A stretch of 64,000 nucleotides of DNA from Casuarius casuarius. Lineage: Eukaryota > Chordata > Aves > Casuariiformes > Casuariidae. The first letter of the stretch is position 1, and each line of letters opens with the position of its first letter. Shown piece by piece: positions 1 to 11,816 of the stretch. A program made the position numbers and the translations under genes. The stretch spans positions 5,684,477 through 5,748,476 of the forward strand of contig PTFA01000028.1 of assembly GCA_003342895.1 (NCBI GenBank), in the 5' to 3' direction. Below the pieces are notes generated by a model. It was not told the origin of the DNA, made no database searches, and saw only the letters and a program-made list of their open reading frames with translations.

Positions 1-170
1 GGGGCCGCCGAGCAGGGCCGGGCCAAGCTGCCCGCCGCGGGGAATCCGCGGGCTCGGCGCCCCCGCTGCGGCCCCGGGCGGCGGCAGCTTGTCAGCCCTC
101 TCCCGCGGGCCTGGGAATGACGGGCGCCGCGCACCGAGGGTGCCTGCTCCTGCTCCCGAGACACCTGCCT
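1..170. promoter_or_regulatory. GC-rich, CpG-dense edge, probably the end of a CpG island
   Basis: The first ~170 bases are very GC-rich and full of CpG, then composition falls abruptly to AT-rich sequence. This looks like one flank of a CpG-island promoter that continues to the left of the window. I see no start codon or exon that I can assign. In vertebrates the gene left of TENT2 is HOMER1, transcribed away from it on the minus strand, so this could be the HOMER1 promoter side. That is inference from synteny only, because no HOMER1 coding sequence is visible. Confidence 0.55.
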
Positions 171-3100
171 AGCACTTGGTTCTCAGACTTCAGACCCTGC
201 AGCCTTGGTAGCGAAACAGGAAAGAAACATGGCAGCCATTCTGACTACATCGCAAAAATGTGCCTTCCAACACGTCCCTGCTAGTAGTATAGCACAGAGA
301 CAGCCAGCATCATGAGCTTGCCAGGCCATACTATCTCTGGCTCAGTCCGTCCTTCAACACTAGCATGCAAATAGACAACACGTGTTGCTGCTTCCACTTC
401 AACAGAGCAGCCCAGGCTCCAGCACGCCCCACTACCTTGCTGGGCAGCCACCTCATCTTAGGTTCAACAAATATTTCCATCGACTCTCCAAGTTTTGCTG
501 AATATATAAACACTAGGTGTAATTACTCTTCAACAATGCCAATGGCCCTGGGATACCAAAGACAGAACATGCATCTCAGCTAATCCCTACTTCTAGGAGC
601 ACTTTGGGTATTTTCCTGTTTAAGCAGTGTCATAGCCACCGAAGGCATGTTAAACGTTCATTGCAACGTGCAGGGACATACCAATGAGGTGCTAGATGTC
701 AAACTCCAAGTAAAAGTGGAAGGCTGACTTTACAAATGTGTTATTTATGGCACTCTAAAACACAACAAAACCCAGTTTGATCTGTTCATAGCTGCTGCTT
801 TAACAGCAGGTTCGTCCTCTCCTAAGAACTCCACTACATGAGACCAAGCATATTCTAGAAAGAGGCTGGAATGAAACATAGTGAACGGATTTACACAACA
901 ATCTCATCTCCCCAGAGTAACAACAGCCATTTTCAAAAGTGATTTTAGTTTCTACATGCATGTGTTTTACAGTTCCTTGCCTTAACATTTTGACCTATAA
1001 AAGTAATCAGCTATGGGAAGAGTGAAGATGAAGATGACAAATAGCAAGGGAAATCTTCTCAAAACAAAAAATAAGCACAAGAAACCTAGCATGAATCATT
1101 CCTATCAGCAGCAGTGAGGTGTTAGGCAGATTGCCTCACAAGGGAGAAAACAACAGCTTCCTCAGTTTCACATTTCTCACATGCTACCTCATAGCTTAAA
1201 GTGTAGGCGCAGAGCTACAAAAATTTAGCTTTAGACTCAGTGGCATTAGTCTGAGGTTTGTTGCGGGCAATGCTTAAAACATGCACAGTTATGGTTAAGC
1301 TGCATTGCTTTTCTGGACTGCCATTGTCCTTTTTTGTTTGTGTTTCACATTTTAACTTGGAAACATCTGAAGTAATATGCATTTTCCACTAAAATTGGGT
1401 AAGATCTACAGGCTTTTAGACATAAAACTGTTTGTATGCCTTCGTTTGCTCTTTAGGGAAACATGAAGATCCACACCAGTTGTTTCTTCCATATGATAAT
1501 AGTGATAAGAGTGAAAGAGACCATGATCAAAATAATTCAGTCTATGCATATGTAAACAACACAAGGCTTATAAATATATTCCTTGATGTCGAGTAGTTAG
1601 GAGCCTAGATTCATTAGCTTCTAAAAGTCCCACAGGACATTTTGCATGTAGTAATGACAGGTCGAGAGCAAAGAAGTTAAGGGGCTAAATCTACATGAGT
1701 AACTGTTGCATCAGTTTTGTTCTTTCAGTTCAAGCTCTCACGCTAATAAAAATGGTTTAGTATTTCATGATGTCCAAAGTATTTTGTTTAGATATCCCAG
1801 AGATGGCTCCATCTGTCTCTGCCTTTCAACTTGTTCACATATTTGGCTTGCATGAAGTATGATGTTTTTCCACCGCATAGGTGCAAAAACAGAACTCCAT
1901 GAATCTGAACATAAAAAATACAAAAGAAACCAAACACACACCAAGCCCGAGGGGAAAGAATTGCATGTTCACATGAGAACCAGAGGTGTGAACAGATTCA
2001 GGGGCAAAGAAAAACTAGTATCTCCAGAACAACCCTGTGTGGCACCAACAATGTCTTTACTGACTTGTGAAATGCCATATACATTTCATGCTGTTCTATA
2101 AGTAATGAAATATGGGTACTGGGACAGCTAAGATCCTGGGTGGGGGAACAGATTTGTAAGGATACAGGAAGCATGAGAAGGTCAGCACCTGTGACTTGGC
2201 AAGGTTGGTAAGAAATGCCACCATCGAACAAAAGAGACTGGTGGCTTCAGACAAGGCAAAGCTTAAGAGCAACATATTCTTGACATATAGCCAATGACTG
2301 AGCTGCCAAACCCTGTTCTGACACCCAAGTGGCCACCCCAGCTGGGGCAAAAGCTATAAAACTGGCAGCAATATCAATACCTCTGAAAGGAGTGTTGGAT
2401 TGGACCTCCTGGTGGGATACCTGTAGATGGGGAAAAACGGATGGCTGTGCCCTCTGAATCTCAAGCCTGCTGAGTACTGACATGGCCAGAGTCCTGGAAC
2501 AGCATTGAGACAGAGCTGGAAAAGCAAGGAGCACCACAAAGGTCTGCATTTTGATTAACCTTACACTGTACTTTTGCATTCTCCATGCATTATCTGTATT
2601 ATCATACAGTGGTTATGAACCACCATCATGATATTGCTATGGAAAAGGCAAATGTGCTCATACAAGAGACAGGGAAATCCCATTTCATTGGCTAAAGCAC
2701 TGAAAAGGTTTGATCTGTAATTCATTGTTCAACTCTCGTCAGCACATTCCAAAAAGGGAACTACAGTTGCACCAAAAGCAGAGAGAAACTATAAGGATGT
2801 TTAGGGAACCTAAGAGCTGTTATTTGCAAGTAGAGAATTAAAAATTGGCTTGTTTGGTCTATGAGACGAAAATCTGAAACAACATACTATTATGCTTTCT
2901 AAATATTTTGGGTGGGAACAACACAAACAAGGGAACAAAAGAGCTATTAAAGGGCAAAAGAACAAATGGGTGTAAACTTGCTATAAATAATTTTTCCCAG
3001 CAATCCAAAGGTTGCTGATCTTCAGGAAGCTGGGACAAAAGCAGCCTTCCAAAATAAGTGTTGGGATCAAAAGAAACAATGACTGAAGAGTAATCACAGG

Positions 3101-5083
3101 ACTCAGGCAGCAGCCCTCACTGTCTCCATGTGGGAGAGGTGAAGGTAGCTGGAGGATGCAGCCACCACTGCCTCCAAGGAGCTGCTCCCTTCCATCAGCT
3201 GCCATTTGGTTTAATTCCAGAGGAGTGTGAATTCCAAAATCCTTAAGGAAGCCAAGTATACATATTCCTCTTGAAGATAAGGGAGCTAGCACTTAATTCT
3301 TTCCTCAGTTCTTTTTGTACATCACTGCTATTCCGTGTCTCTTCCTTCCTCCTACTCTCTTATGTCTTTTCCCTGCCCTCCTTTCTCCTGTCTAATCACA
3401 AATCTCTCCCCACACACATGCTTCTTTCAGTGAGTGGGATCACTTCTCCTTCATTTTCCCTTGTAGGATCTGTGTTTAATTTATAAATGAAGTAGAGGGA
3501 GATGGGAAGAGAGTAAATGGCATCTCCTTCCCTTAGACCAAGATTTCTGTCTGCATTTTCATCCGTCTAGAAAAATCTTCATTGTCATATCAGGTGGGAG
3601 AATGGTTGGAGGGCCTGGACAGATTTTGGAAGAATTTAAATTCACCATTCTTTCTCCCAGAATAGATGAAGAAACTTACGTGTTGCCTTATATTCAAGTA
3701 AATGTGGTACTCTTAAACTAGGACTAGATTTGTTTTTGAAACCAACTGTATGACATAATTCCCTGAGATGCCTTATGGTCCAATATTTCTAACTCTGTCC
3801 TGTTGCCAGAGAATGCTAGTTTTCCGGCACCCACTTTCAACGTCTCATTGTCTTACCACCAGAAATAGATCACATATCTCCTACACAGCTCTGTGGCAGT
3901 ACACCCCTACAGGAATCTTTTAAAGATACTGAGCCCTGAGTAATGCTTTTGTTTTTTAGTCAGGTTTATCAGTGGCTGCAGTTCCCTCCCATGTTTTTTC
4001 TGACCATTGAAGAGGCAGAATCAGTTTATGCCAGCAGACTGATTATGTCAGCTTGTCATTTCTGTCTAATTACTCCAAGTTTATCTAGATTAATTAGTCA
4101 GCTTTGGTTCCCCAAATCCTTGCAGGTATCTTGCATAATTTCAGCTGAAGATGCTGGAAATATTGAAAAAACAGTGTAGTTTTACTTATGTGTTTTGAAA
4201 TGTAACGATAACGGTATTGTGGATCTGAAACCTCTCCAAGAACATTCCTTTCTTGGTAAAATTGTGCTTGAAAGCAAAGAGCCATCTCTTCTAGCATGTA
4301 CTTTGTGGGTCACATCTAAGAAACCACATACTTATAAAAAATCTTCAGTCATACATTAGTTTACATTATAGACCATATGGTCTGTGTTTTCAGAAAGACT
4401 AAGTCATAGCAATCATATGGCATTTTTCTTTTTGATCTATCCCACAAAACCAGACCAAGTTTGATTTCCTGTAAAGCTCCTAATAAATGCCAGATATCAC
4501 CCATGATTTCTGTATCCATTCTTTGTATCATTCCTATTTTGGAAATAATAGGTTAATATTTTTAAGATTATTTATCAGGGTCTGAAACCTTGTAGTATAT
4601 GAAGTATTCATTTACTAGTGCATATGAGATTGCCTTAGAATAATTAGCTTCTGGTTTTAGCAGTTCCTCTTTATTACTTATTTTAAAAATTTTTTTGCAG
4701 AAGTTCTAACAATAGAATCTCTCTGTGAATATTTGAAGAAACTGCTTAATTTTCTGCTTGAGTTTTCCTTCTTAGAGATGACTTTTTCTAAAATGTTGAA
4801 GGAGTCATAGTTGGATAAAATTATCCTGCATTTCTGTAAATTTTTCCATATAGATCATTTGGAACTTCCAACTACTTCTACAGAGTTTCCATGCACCTGA
4901 ATTTCAGTGATTGCTGAGAATGAAGTTCTAGCATGCTCATTGTTTTGTTCATATGAGAAAACTTTGCCCAGATTTTCTTTGAGAAGCACTAACATCTTCA
5001 TGCTGTGAAGTACAAAGTTGAAATTTGACCCCAAACATTCTCAATATCTTTTTTCACTTATTCTTTTTCTGTTCCTCTGTCAG
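171..5083. other. Intergenic sequence, nothing recognised
   Basis: AT-rich DNA with only short open frames on both strands. None resembles a protein family I know, and none has a convincing pair of splice sites. A pyrimidine-rich stretch at about 3,300-3,420 is the main compositional feature. Upstream exons of the candidate terminal exon at 5,084 might lie here, but I could not identify any. Confidence 0.5.
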
Positions 5084-5224
5084 TCTGGTCCAGTTTACAC
5101 CAGACTGAGCTTTGAAAAATATGACTCTTCATACATACTTGGGGAACGTACTAACAAATCTGCAGCTCAGGCTTACGAGAGAAGACTTTTAGACTGGGAC
5201 CAGCTTGAGAAAATGTTAGACTAG
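5084..5224 (+). CDS. Candidate 3'-terminal coding exon of an unrecognised gene
   Basis: A long polypyrimidine tract (about 5,050-5,080) ends in a CAG acceptor at 5,081-5,083. A 46-codon open frame follows to a TAG stop at 5,222-5,224. The peptide is charged and protein-like, with the core ERTNKSAAQAYERRLLDWDQ, unlike the low-complexity translations around it. A variant poly(A) signal ATTAAA lies at 5,261-5,266, about 37 bases after the stop, with T- and GT-rich sequence further on. Together these look like the last exon and short 3' UTR of a gene on the + strand. The open frame also extends upstream to an ATG at 5,018, but that part is a pyrimidine tract reading as hydrophobic residues, so a splice entry is more likely. 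I do not recognise the family and found no partner exon. It could also be an exon-like remnant or a chance frame. Confidence 0.4.
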   Translation, partial: SGPVYTRLSFEKYDSSYILGERTNKSAAQAYERRLLDWDQLEKMLD

Positions 5225-8200
5225 CATTATAGGAAAACAGCATACATACAAAGTAGCTGAATTAAAGTTGCACAAGCAAACTCATTTCTGCCATTTCCTA
5301 ACCTCTGAATATTTGGCTTTATATTTTAAATTCTCTTGGTGTAGTTGTTTCTGTGTCTAAGATTTACATAAGGGGCAGTGAGGCATTATTTGACGTTTTC
5401 CTTCTTACAAATCAGTGAAATAGAGAAGTCAGACTGAGATATTACCTTTTTCCTCTATCTCTGTTCGCATTTTCTTCTGTGTTTCATTTATTACCTTCTT
5501 CTGTGTTTCATTTATTACCTTTGTCTTTTCAGTTCACTTACACTCTTGCTCCTGTTTGTCTAAATGACCTTAACAAGCTCTGTACCAGCCTTATGTCAAT
5601 GCTCACTGGGTTGCTGCACCACCAAGCGGGACACTGCTGCCCTCCTACTGCTTTCACACAAAGAAAAAACTTTTTTCTTTTCCAAAGAAAAATCTGTTTC
5701 CCCTCTTCTCCTGACACCTCATTCTGTCCTTTCCACTACTCTGTCCTTTCTAGTCTGTCAGACTAATGGCTCATGGGCTGGGTAGGGCCTTCACTGCAGT
5801 CCCATCCACCTTTCCCTCCCTGTGGCAGGCCTGGAAGGGACAGGGGAGAGCTGCTGAGAGCCTACACAATGTTCTGCAGTTGCACGCCTTTTCCTGGGCT
5901 TGTATGCAGCCAGACATTTGGGCCCATAAGCTACTATTTGTCCACATATCTCAGAGAGAAGTGCTCAAAACCAATGCAGACAGGGTTGAATCACCTTGAC
6001 TAAATATTTATTTTTTACCCTTAGATCTCCTTAGGTGCTACTTCATATTAATTTTAGCCATATAACTGTAGACACTCCATTATACATCAACTACATGTAG
6101 TCATGTATACAGGTGTACATGTAGTCTGAGGCTGAAAGTTAAAAGAGGCCACAACATCCTCACACAGGCCATAAGGAAGACCCACACACGCCCCCACCCC
6201 ACCTCACAAACACAGTTTTCTACCAACGGTAGTACTTTAAATTTTTATAACAGACTCACTTACCTTGTAGGAACTGTAAGCACCTTGGGAAATCTTCTGG
6301 TAGATATCTATGTCCTTGTCTGATAGGAAACGCCATGAAGACCACAACTCCTACTTCAGGAAATTTACAAAAAAAGAAACTGAGATGGAGGCAAAATCTG
6401 ATTTTCAGAACCAGCATGGTTTAGTTATTTAATTAACTGCATTATGTATAACCTTGCACTTGTCTCAGAAGGAATTCTAAAACATATATTTGTACCCTCC
6501 AATGATACTGTGCAGTGGCTTCAAGGTTAAAACATTTCAGTTTGGTGGTTCCACAGCTGAGTAAACTGTTTTCCTGAAAACATAGATTTCCCACCCTCCC
6601 ACCCAGACCACCCTCTCAGTGTATAATTATAAAACAGGTTTAAGCTTCTTTTTTCATTCTTGAGTTTCCAAATATTTGATTTTTAACCATCATCCCAAAT
6701 TTTTTGAGGTTTAATATGCTTTATTGTAGAGCAGTTATGAGCCTACAATAACTTCTGTGATTGATTTCTGATATCTACTCTGGAACAATTTTTGTTTGGA
6801 TTTTTTTTCAACTGACATAGAATACATAATAAATAAGAGAGACTCAAAGATTATTGTTATATCTCTAATGGCATAGGGATGTGATGTAACTTAAAAAAAA
6901 TCTTTTTTACAGACACAATAGCCAGTATAACTGAGAAAGTGTAGGGGGCAGAGCATAGAGGCCAGGTAAGCACAGCTTACAAATGGTTACACTCTCTTTG
7001 TCTTATGCTCTGAGATACACCAGTTTTCTCCTCTTTCTTCAGTTCTGATATATTCCCTGGAACACAAGGTTGTCTTATTTATGTCTAACTGTCTTCTAGG
7101 TTATACTAAATAACTCCAGCTTTCCTCATATACTTTCTCTGGAAATAAATCTGGCTCAGCATGTGACTTTTGAAAATAAGTACTGGGGCTTAATGATTCT
7201 TTTTTGCTGATTTTCATAATAAAGGATGCAGAGGATCCAGACAAGTGTCAAGGGACCCATCCTCTGTATATTAAAAACAGTCATGATGGACCAAGACAGA
7301 AACTTCAGCATTTTAAAAGAGGGGTAGGAGGGCGGCTAAGTACCCTGTTGGCTCACTGTCAGCAGATGACTAGTGCAATAAAACCATAGACAAACTAGTG
7401 GAGAACTGGCCTCCTTCAGCATGACTGTCATGTCCTCTTGGTGATCCCAGTGACACAGGACTCAGAGAGGCCAGCCACCTCAGCCATTAGGAGGCATTGA
7501 AATGCTCTTTATCTTCAGCTGTACTTACACTCAGAGCAGCAAGCAGCTCACATGTCAGCCCCCTTTAGAAGAACCAGAAAGGGCAGCAGTTTTGAAGAAG
7601 CTCTTTATAGAGTTCTCTCAGTTCTCTCATAATGAGGAGCAATCCAACTTCTCCTGAGCTGCAGTGGGATGTTTGAAAGATGTGCTTTTTTTTTTTTTTT
7701 TAAAGATAGTAAGCATTTCCTGAGGAACCACCTTAAATTTACTTTTCTTTCTTAAGTTTTTAAGGGTTTATCTGGAGATTTTCAGAAGATTTTTTTTCTG
7801 TAGTAAGAAAATTCTGTGGTTTGAGGAGAAAATATGCTATATTTTTTAATAAATCCAAAGTGATTGAATCCTCCACAAATGATAAAACTCAAAGCCTTAA
7901 TGGGTGTCTTCTTTATTGTTTAAAAATAAAGTCAATCATATTTTGTTATCATTTTGGCATTCAGATTATTTCTTTGATGTGTACTCATTTTATAGCCAGC
8001 TTGCCTCTCAATTTCCTGTAGGCTAATACTAAATTTATTGCTTATTCTTTAGTTATTTGCTTACTGTTTGTACAACAGTGATGTCATAGCAGCAGTTAAG
8101 ATCTTAAAGAATTTATGCCTATTGCGTAGGAAGTAAACATATCCTGAAGGAGCTCTAGAACTGCTCCTTTAGAACAGTCTGGTTGTTCTCTTCCAGCTTG

Positions 8201-10529
8201 CAATTGTTATGTTCCTGCTACATGTATTTAGGATTATGTTAGATATTAAGATGTGAAATTAGTTATGTCTATAAAGCAATGGTCAAATGAGGAAGGAAAA
8301 TCATGATGTGTCCATTCAAGAAGAACTAGTTTAATACCTTTTTACCACTATGATTCTTAAAAAAACAGAAAACCCTTAACCTTAACTAGTGAGGAGAATT
8401 AGAGGTAAACACATCCACTTATGTTCTTGGATATCTAGCTATGCCCTCAGATTGTAAACACTTATGTACAGGAATTATCCAGTATTTATGATAGTAAAGT
8501 ATCCGCTTACCTGTTTGTAGTATTCAAGTCTGTGTTATTTTTGAGAGTGAGCCGTCAGCTATTTCATTACCTCAGTTCTAAGAGCAAGCAAATAAAATAG
8601 TCATTTTCCCCATATGATTGACAGTTGCTTATCCCATGGAAAGTTATGGTTTATCCAAAGACTTGACAAGGTATAAATGTGCACAGAAAAAATAAGCCCC
8701 ACTTCATCCTTTACTGGCATCTAACAAGAAGATATTAGGATATTATTTCCAACACCTCGTCACCTCTCCAAATATGGATGACATTTGGAAATTATATGGA
8801 AAGCATACAATTACTGTTTACATAACTTTACCTCTTATCTGTTGTTAGAAGCATATTTTTTATTAATTTATCCCATTTAAAACCTCTCACTGTAGTTTTG
8901 AGTTCCATCAGTGTAAGCAGAATACACCAGTTTCCCTCACTTCCCCCTTTTAGATATAAGAACAATCTCTCATCAAAGTAGCTTTCGCAGATATGTTACA
9001 GCATTAGTAAGGAAGAATATTGGAGTTAGCTTTGACCCATTTGTGGAAACTCTGACATAGAGGGAACAGGATTTATTGTTCAATAAATGCTAGCCAAAAT
9101 GTTCTGGCTAATTCAATAGCCTGCAGCAAATTACTACCCCTGAGTTTCCTGAACCTTGCAGCAGGAGCAATAGCATACTATGCTCTGCAGCCCTCTTTCA
9201 TAGTCCTTTTCTATATCGTGGAAGACCTGAAATCTTCATGGGCAGTAGGCAAGGGGATAAAGAGGGAAACATAGGTAGATTTTGCTCAGTGAGAAAAAAG
9301 AAACTCTAAGTGGCACTGAAATGCCTTTAAACAACAGAATTCTGTGAAAACGAGTTATCTGTCTATTCTGACGATAGCTTGAAAGGCGCTTTGCCTGCTT
9401 AGACCTAGGTATTCTTGTGTTGTGATTCATAGCATCAGTGATACTCAGATGATACATCCCTTACACTAACTTACCTCTTAGTTCTACCTAGGCAAGTGGA
9501 TGAGAACTATGCTAAATCTGTAACACTTAACGTAACCAAGTTACAAACATCGACGTTTTCCTGACCCACTGCATGCAATTCTCGTGTCAGGAACATCACA
9601 TGGGGAATGACACAACTGAAGCCAGAGAAATGTAAGACATTGCTTTCCTGCACACATTGTCCCATTGCTGTGCAGTGTTGCAGCTTTTCTGTCATGATGG
9701 GAGTCAAAGCACCAGATGAGCTGTGCTTAGCATGGCCTCCTGGTGAGAGGCACCAAGACTGTGCTGCCAGTACATAAAATGCAGATTCCCAAAACCTGCA
9801 TTTTAGGGAACACTAAATAAATCTCATACATGAGAAGGCTATGTGGCAGTAGTTCATACAGTCTTTTAACATGTGCTGCATGGTTATTTGTTTAATATAT
9901 TTCTTCAGGGGCACATTAGCAAATAAATCAGTATCTTCTGAGATAACTGAAAAACTGCAGGTCAGGAAAAAGTCTGTGCAGCATCATTCCACAGAAAGAG
10001 CATTGACAGCTCCTCTACCCAATACCAGGGCAAGTATAGAAAATGGTAAAGGGTAATTATCTTCCCTCTAGAGCAAAATGTTGGAAGCCATGGCCAGACC
10101 ATTTCTCCCTCCCAGGACCATGCTGAACTGTTCCTGACACAACTAAAGTTTGATGAAGCAAGTAAAGTAATAAAGTAAAGTAAAAGCCTCCTTCTTCTCT
10201 CCTTCCTGTATTCTGCTTTGTAGACTAGCTTTTAAGCATGATCTTTCCTTTCTTTCCTGGGGATCTACAGAGCGGAGTAGAAACAAAGGTGGGAGGTAGG
10301 ATCAGTCAGTAGGCAAAGAGGGCAAAAAGATAACTAATGCACACTAATACCCTGTTCTTTTCCCTTTGCTTCAGCTTGAAGTGAAGGGTAAAATTTTCAA
10401 TATAATTGAAAATTGAATAATTATGAACAAAAGATTAAAAATTTTACACGAAATTGAACTTCAAAGCTCCTGTGTACAAAACTTAGAATTCAGATAGATG
10501 TAAACAGTTGCAGAACTGGACACAGCAGC
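5225..10529. other. Intergenic sequence, nothing recognised beyond simple repeats
   Basis: AT-rich intergenic DNA. It holds the likely 3' UTR of the candidate exon just upstream, a 24-bp tandem duplication at 5,472-5,519, a T-run at about 7,686-7,701 and a short TAAAG-type repeat at about 10,160-10,185. No gene or transposon could be identified from the sequence. Confidence 0.5.
5472..5519. repeat. Perfect 24-bp tandem duplication
   Basis: Two adjacent identical 24-bp copies (5,472-5,495 and 5,496-5,519), pyrimidine-rich and beginning TTCTTCTGTG. Perfect identity suggests a recent slippage duplication, likely variable in length between individuals. Confidence 0.9.
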
Positions 10530-11816
10530 AGCCCAGAACCGAACACAGCACTCTAGATGTGGCCTCACCAGTGCTGAGTAGATGTAAAGGATCACCTTCT
10601 TTGACTTGTAGGTGATGCTCTCTCTAATGCAGCCCACAGTGCTGTTGGCCTTCTTTGCCACAAAGGCACATTGCTGGCTCACGTTCAACTTGGTGTCCAC
10701 CAGGAACACCCACTCCTTTTATGCAAAGGTGCTTTCTAACCAGTTGGTTCCCAGCCTGTACTGGTGCATAGGGTTATTCCTCCCCAGATGCAGGACTTTG
10801 CATTACCTTTTACATTCAACAAAGGTTGAACTTCATGAGATTCCTTCTGGCCCATTTCTCCAGCCTGTCAAGGTCCTTCTGAATGGCAGCACATCTGTCT
10901 GGTCTATCAAGCATTCCTCACAGTTTTGTATCATCTGCAAACTTGCTGAAGGTGCACTGTGTCCCATGGTCTAAGTCATTAATGAAGACGTGAAACAGTA
11001 CTGGACCCAGCATCAACCCCCAGGGCACACCACTGGGGACTGGTCTCCAGCGGAACTTCATGCTCCTGATCAAAACCCTTTGACCTCAGCAGTTCAGCCA
11101 CTTTTCAAGCCACTTCACTGTCCATTTATCCAGTCTGTACTTCATCAGTTTGTCAGTGAGGATGTTATGGGAGACAGTCTCAAAAGCCTTACTAAAGTCA
11201 AGGTAAACAACATCCATTGCTCTCCCCTCATCCACCGAGTCAGTCTTCTCATCACAGAAGGCTACCGGATTGGTCAGACATGTCTTCTCCTTCATAAATC
11301 CATGCTGACTACACCCTATCATCATCTTGCCCTTCATATGTTTGGAGATGCTTTCCATGGTTATTTGCTCCATCACCTCCCAGGGATCAATGTGAGGCTG
11401 ACTAGCATGTAGTTCTCCAGATTCTATTTCTTGCCCCTCTTGAAGATAGGTGTGACATTTGCTGTCTTCTAGTCATCAGGAACCTCCCCCAGTTGCCATG
11501 ATCTTTCAAAGACTGCAATGACATTGGCCACCTCCCTCAGCACTTGTGGGTGCCTCCCATGGGGGCCCATGGACTTGTGTATACCCAGTTTGTTTAAATA
11601 TTCCCTAACCTGATCCTCCTCCACTGAGGGCTAGTCTACCTTACCCTGGACTTTCCCACTGGTTTCAGGGACCTGGGACTGCTGAAGGCTGGCCTTATCA
11701 GTAAGGACTGAAGCAAAGAAGGCATTCAGTCCCTCGGCCTTCTCAATGTCCTTTGTGACCAGGTCCCCATTCCCAATCAGCACCAGGAAAGGTGGTAGGT
11801 AAGCTTCAAAATGCAT
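10530..11816 (-). mobile_element. CR1 LINE fragment, reverse-transcriptase part, inactive
   Basis: Translating the minus strand gives classic CR1 ORF2 pieces in the right order. Near 11,630-11,816 is a segment with EKAEGLNAFFASVLTDKA. Near 11,086-11,376 is a segment with VVYLDFSKAFETVSHNIL. The catalytic motif KFADDTKL lies at 10,921-10,944, and the late segment with YSALVRPHLECC is near 10,550-10,590. These pieces fall in different frames separated by stops, so the copy is dead. It lacks the 5' part (endonuclease domain) and stops before the usual 3' UTR and its short terminal repeats. The left edge, near 10,530, is set where similarity to the ORF2 end runs out. The right edge is approximate. 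The element is a fossil and has no role in the neighbouring gene that I can see. Confidence 0.93.

Noticed and set aside
1..170. HOMER1 first exon at the left edge
   Set aside because: Only a GC-rich flank is visible. No HOMER1 start or coding sequence could be read, so the gene was not annotated.
2096..2579. Overlapping minus-strand open frames of 84 and 110 codons
   Set aside because: Overlapping frames in different phases with no family resemblance. Neither could be preferred as coding.
10612..11412. Plus-strand open frames of 120 and 140 codons
   Set aside because: They are the antisense of the CR1 reverse-transcriptase region, which reads correctly on the minus strand.
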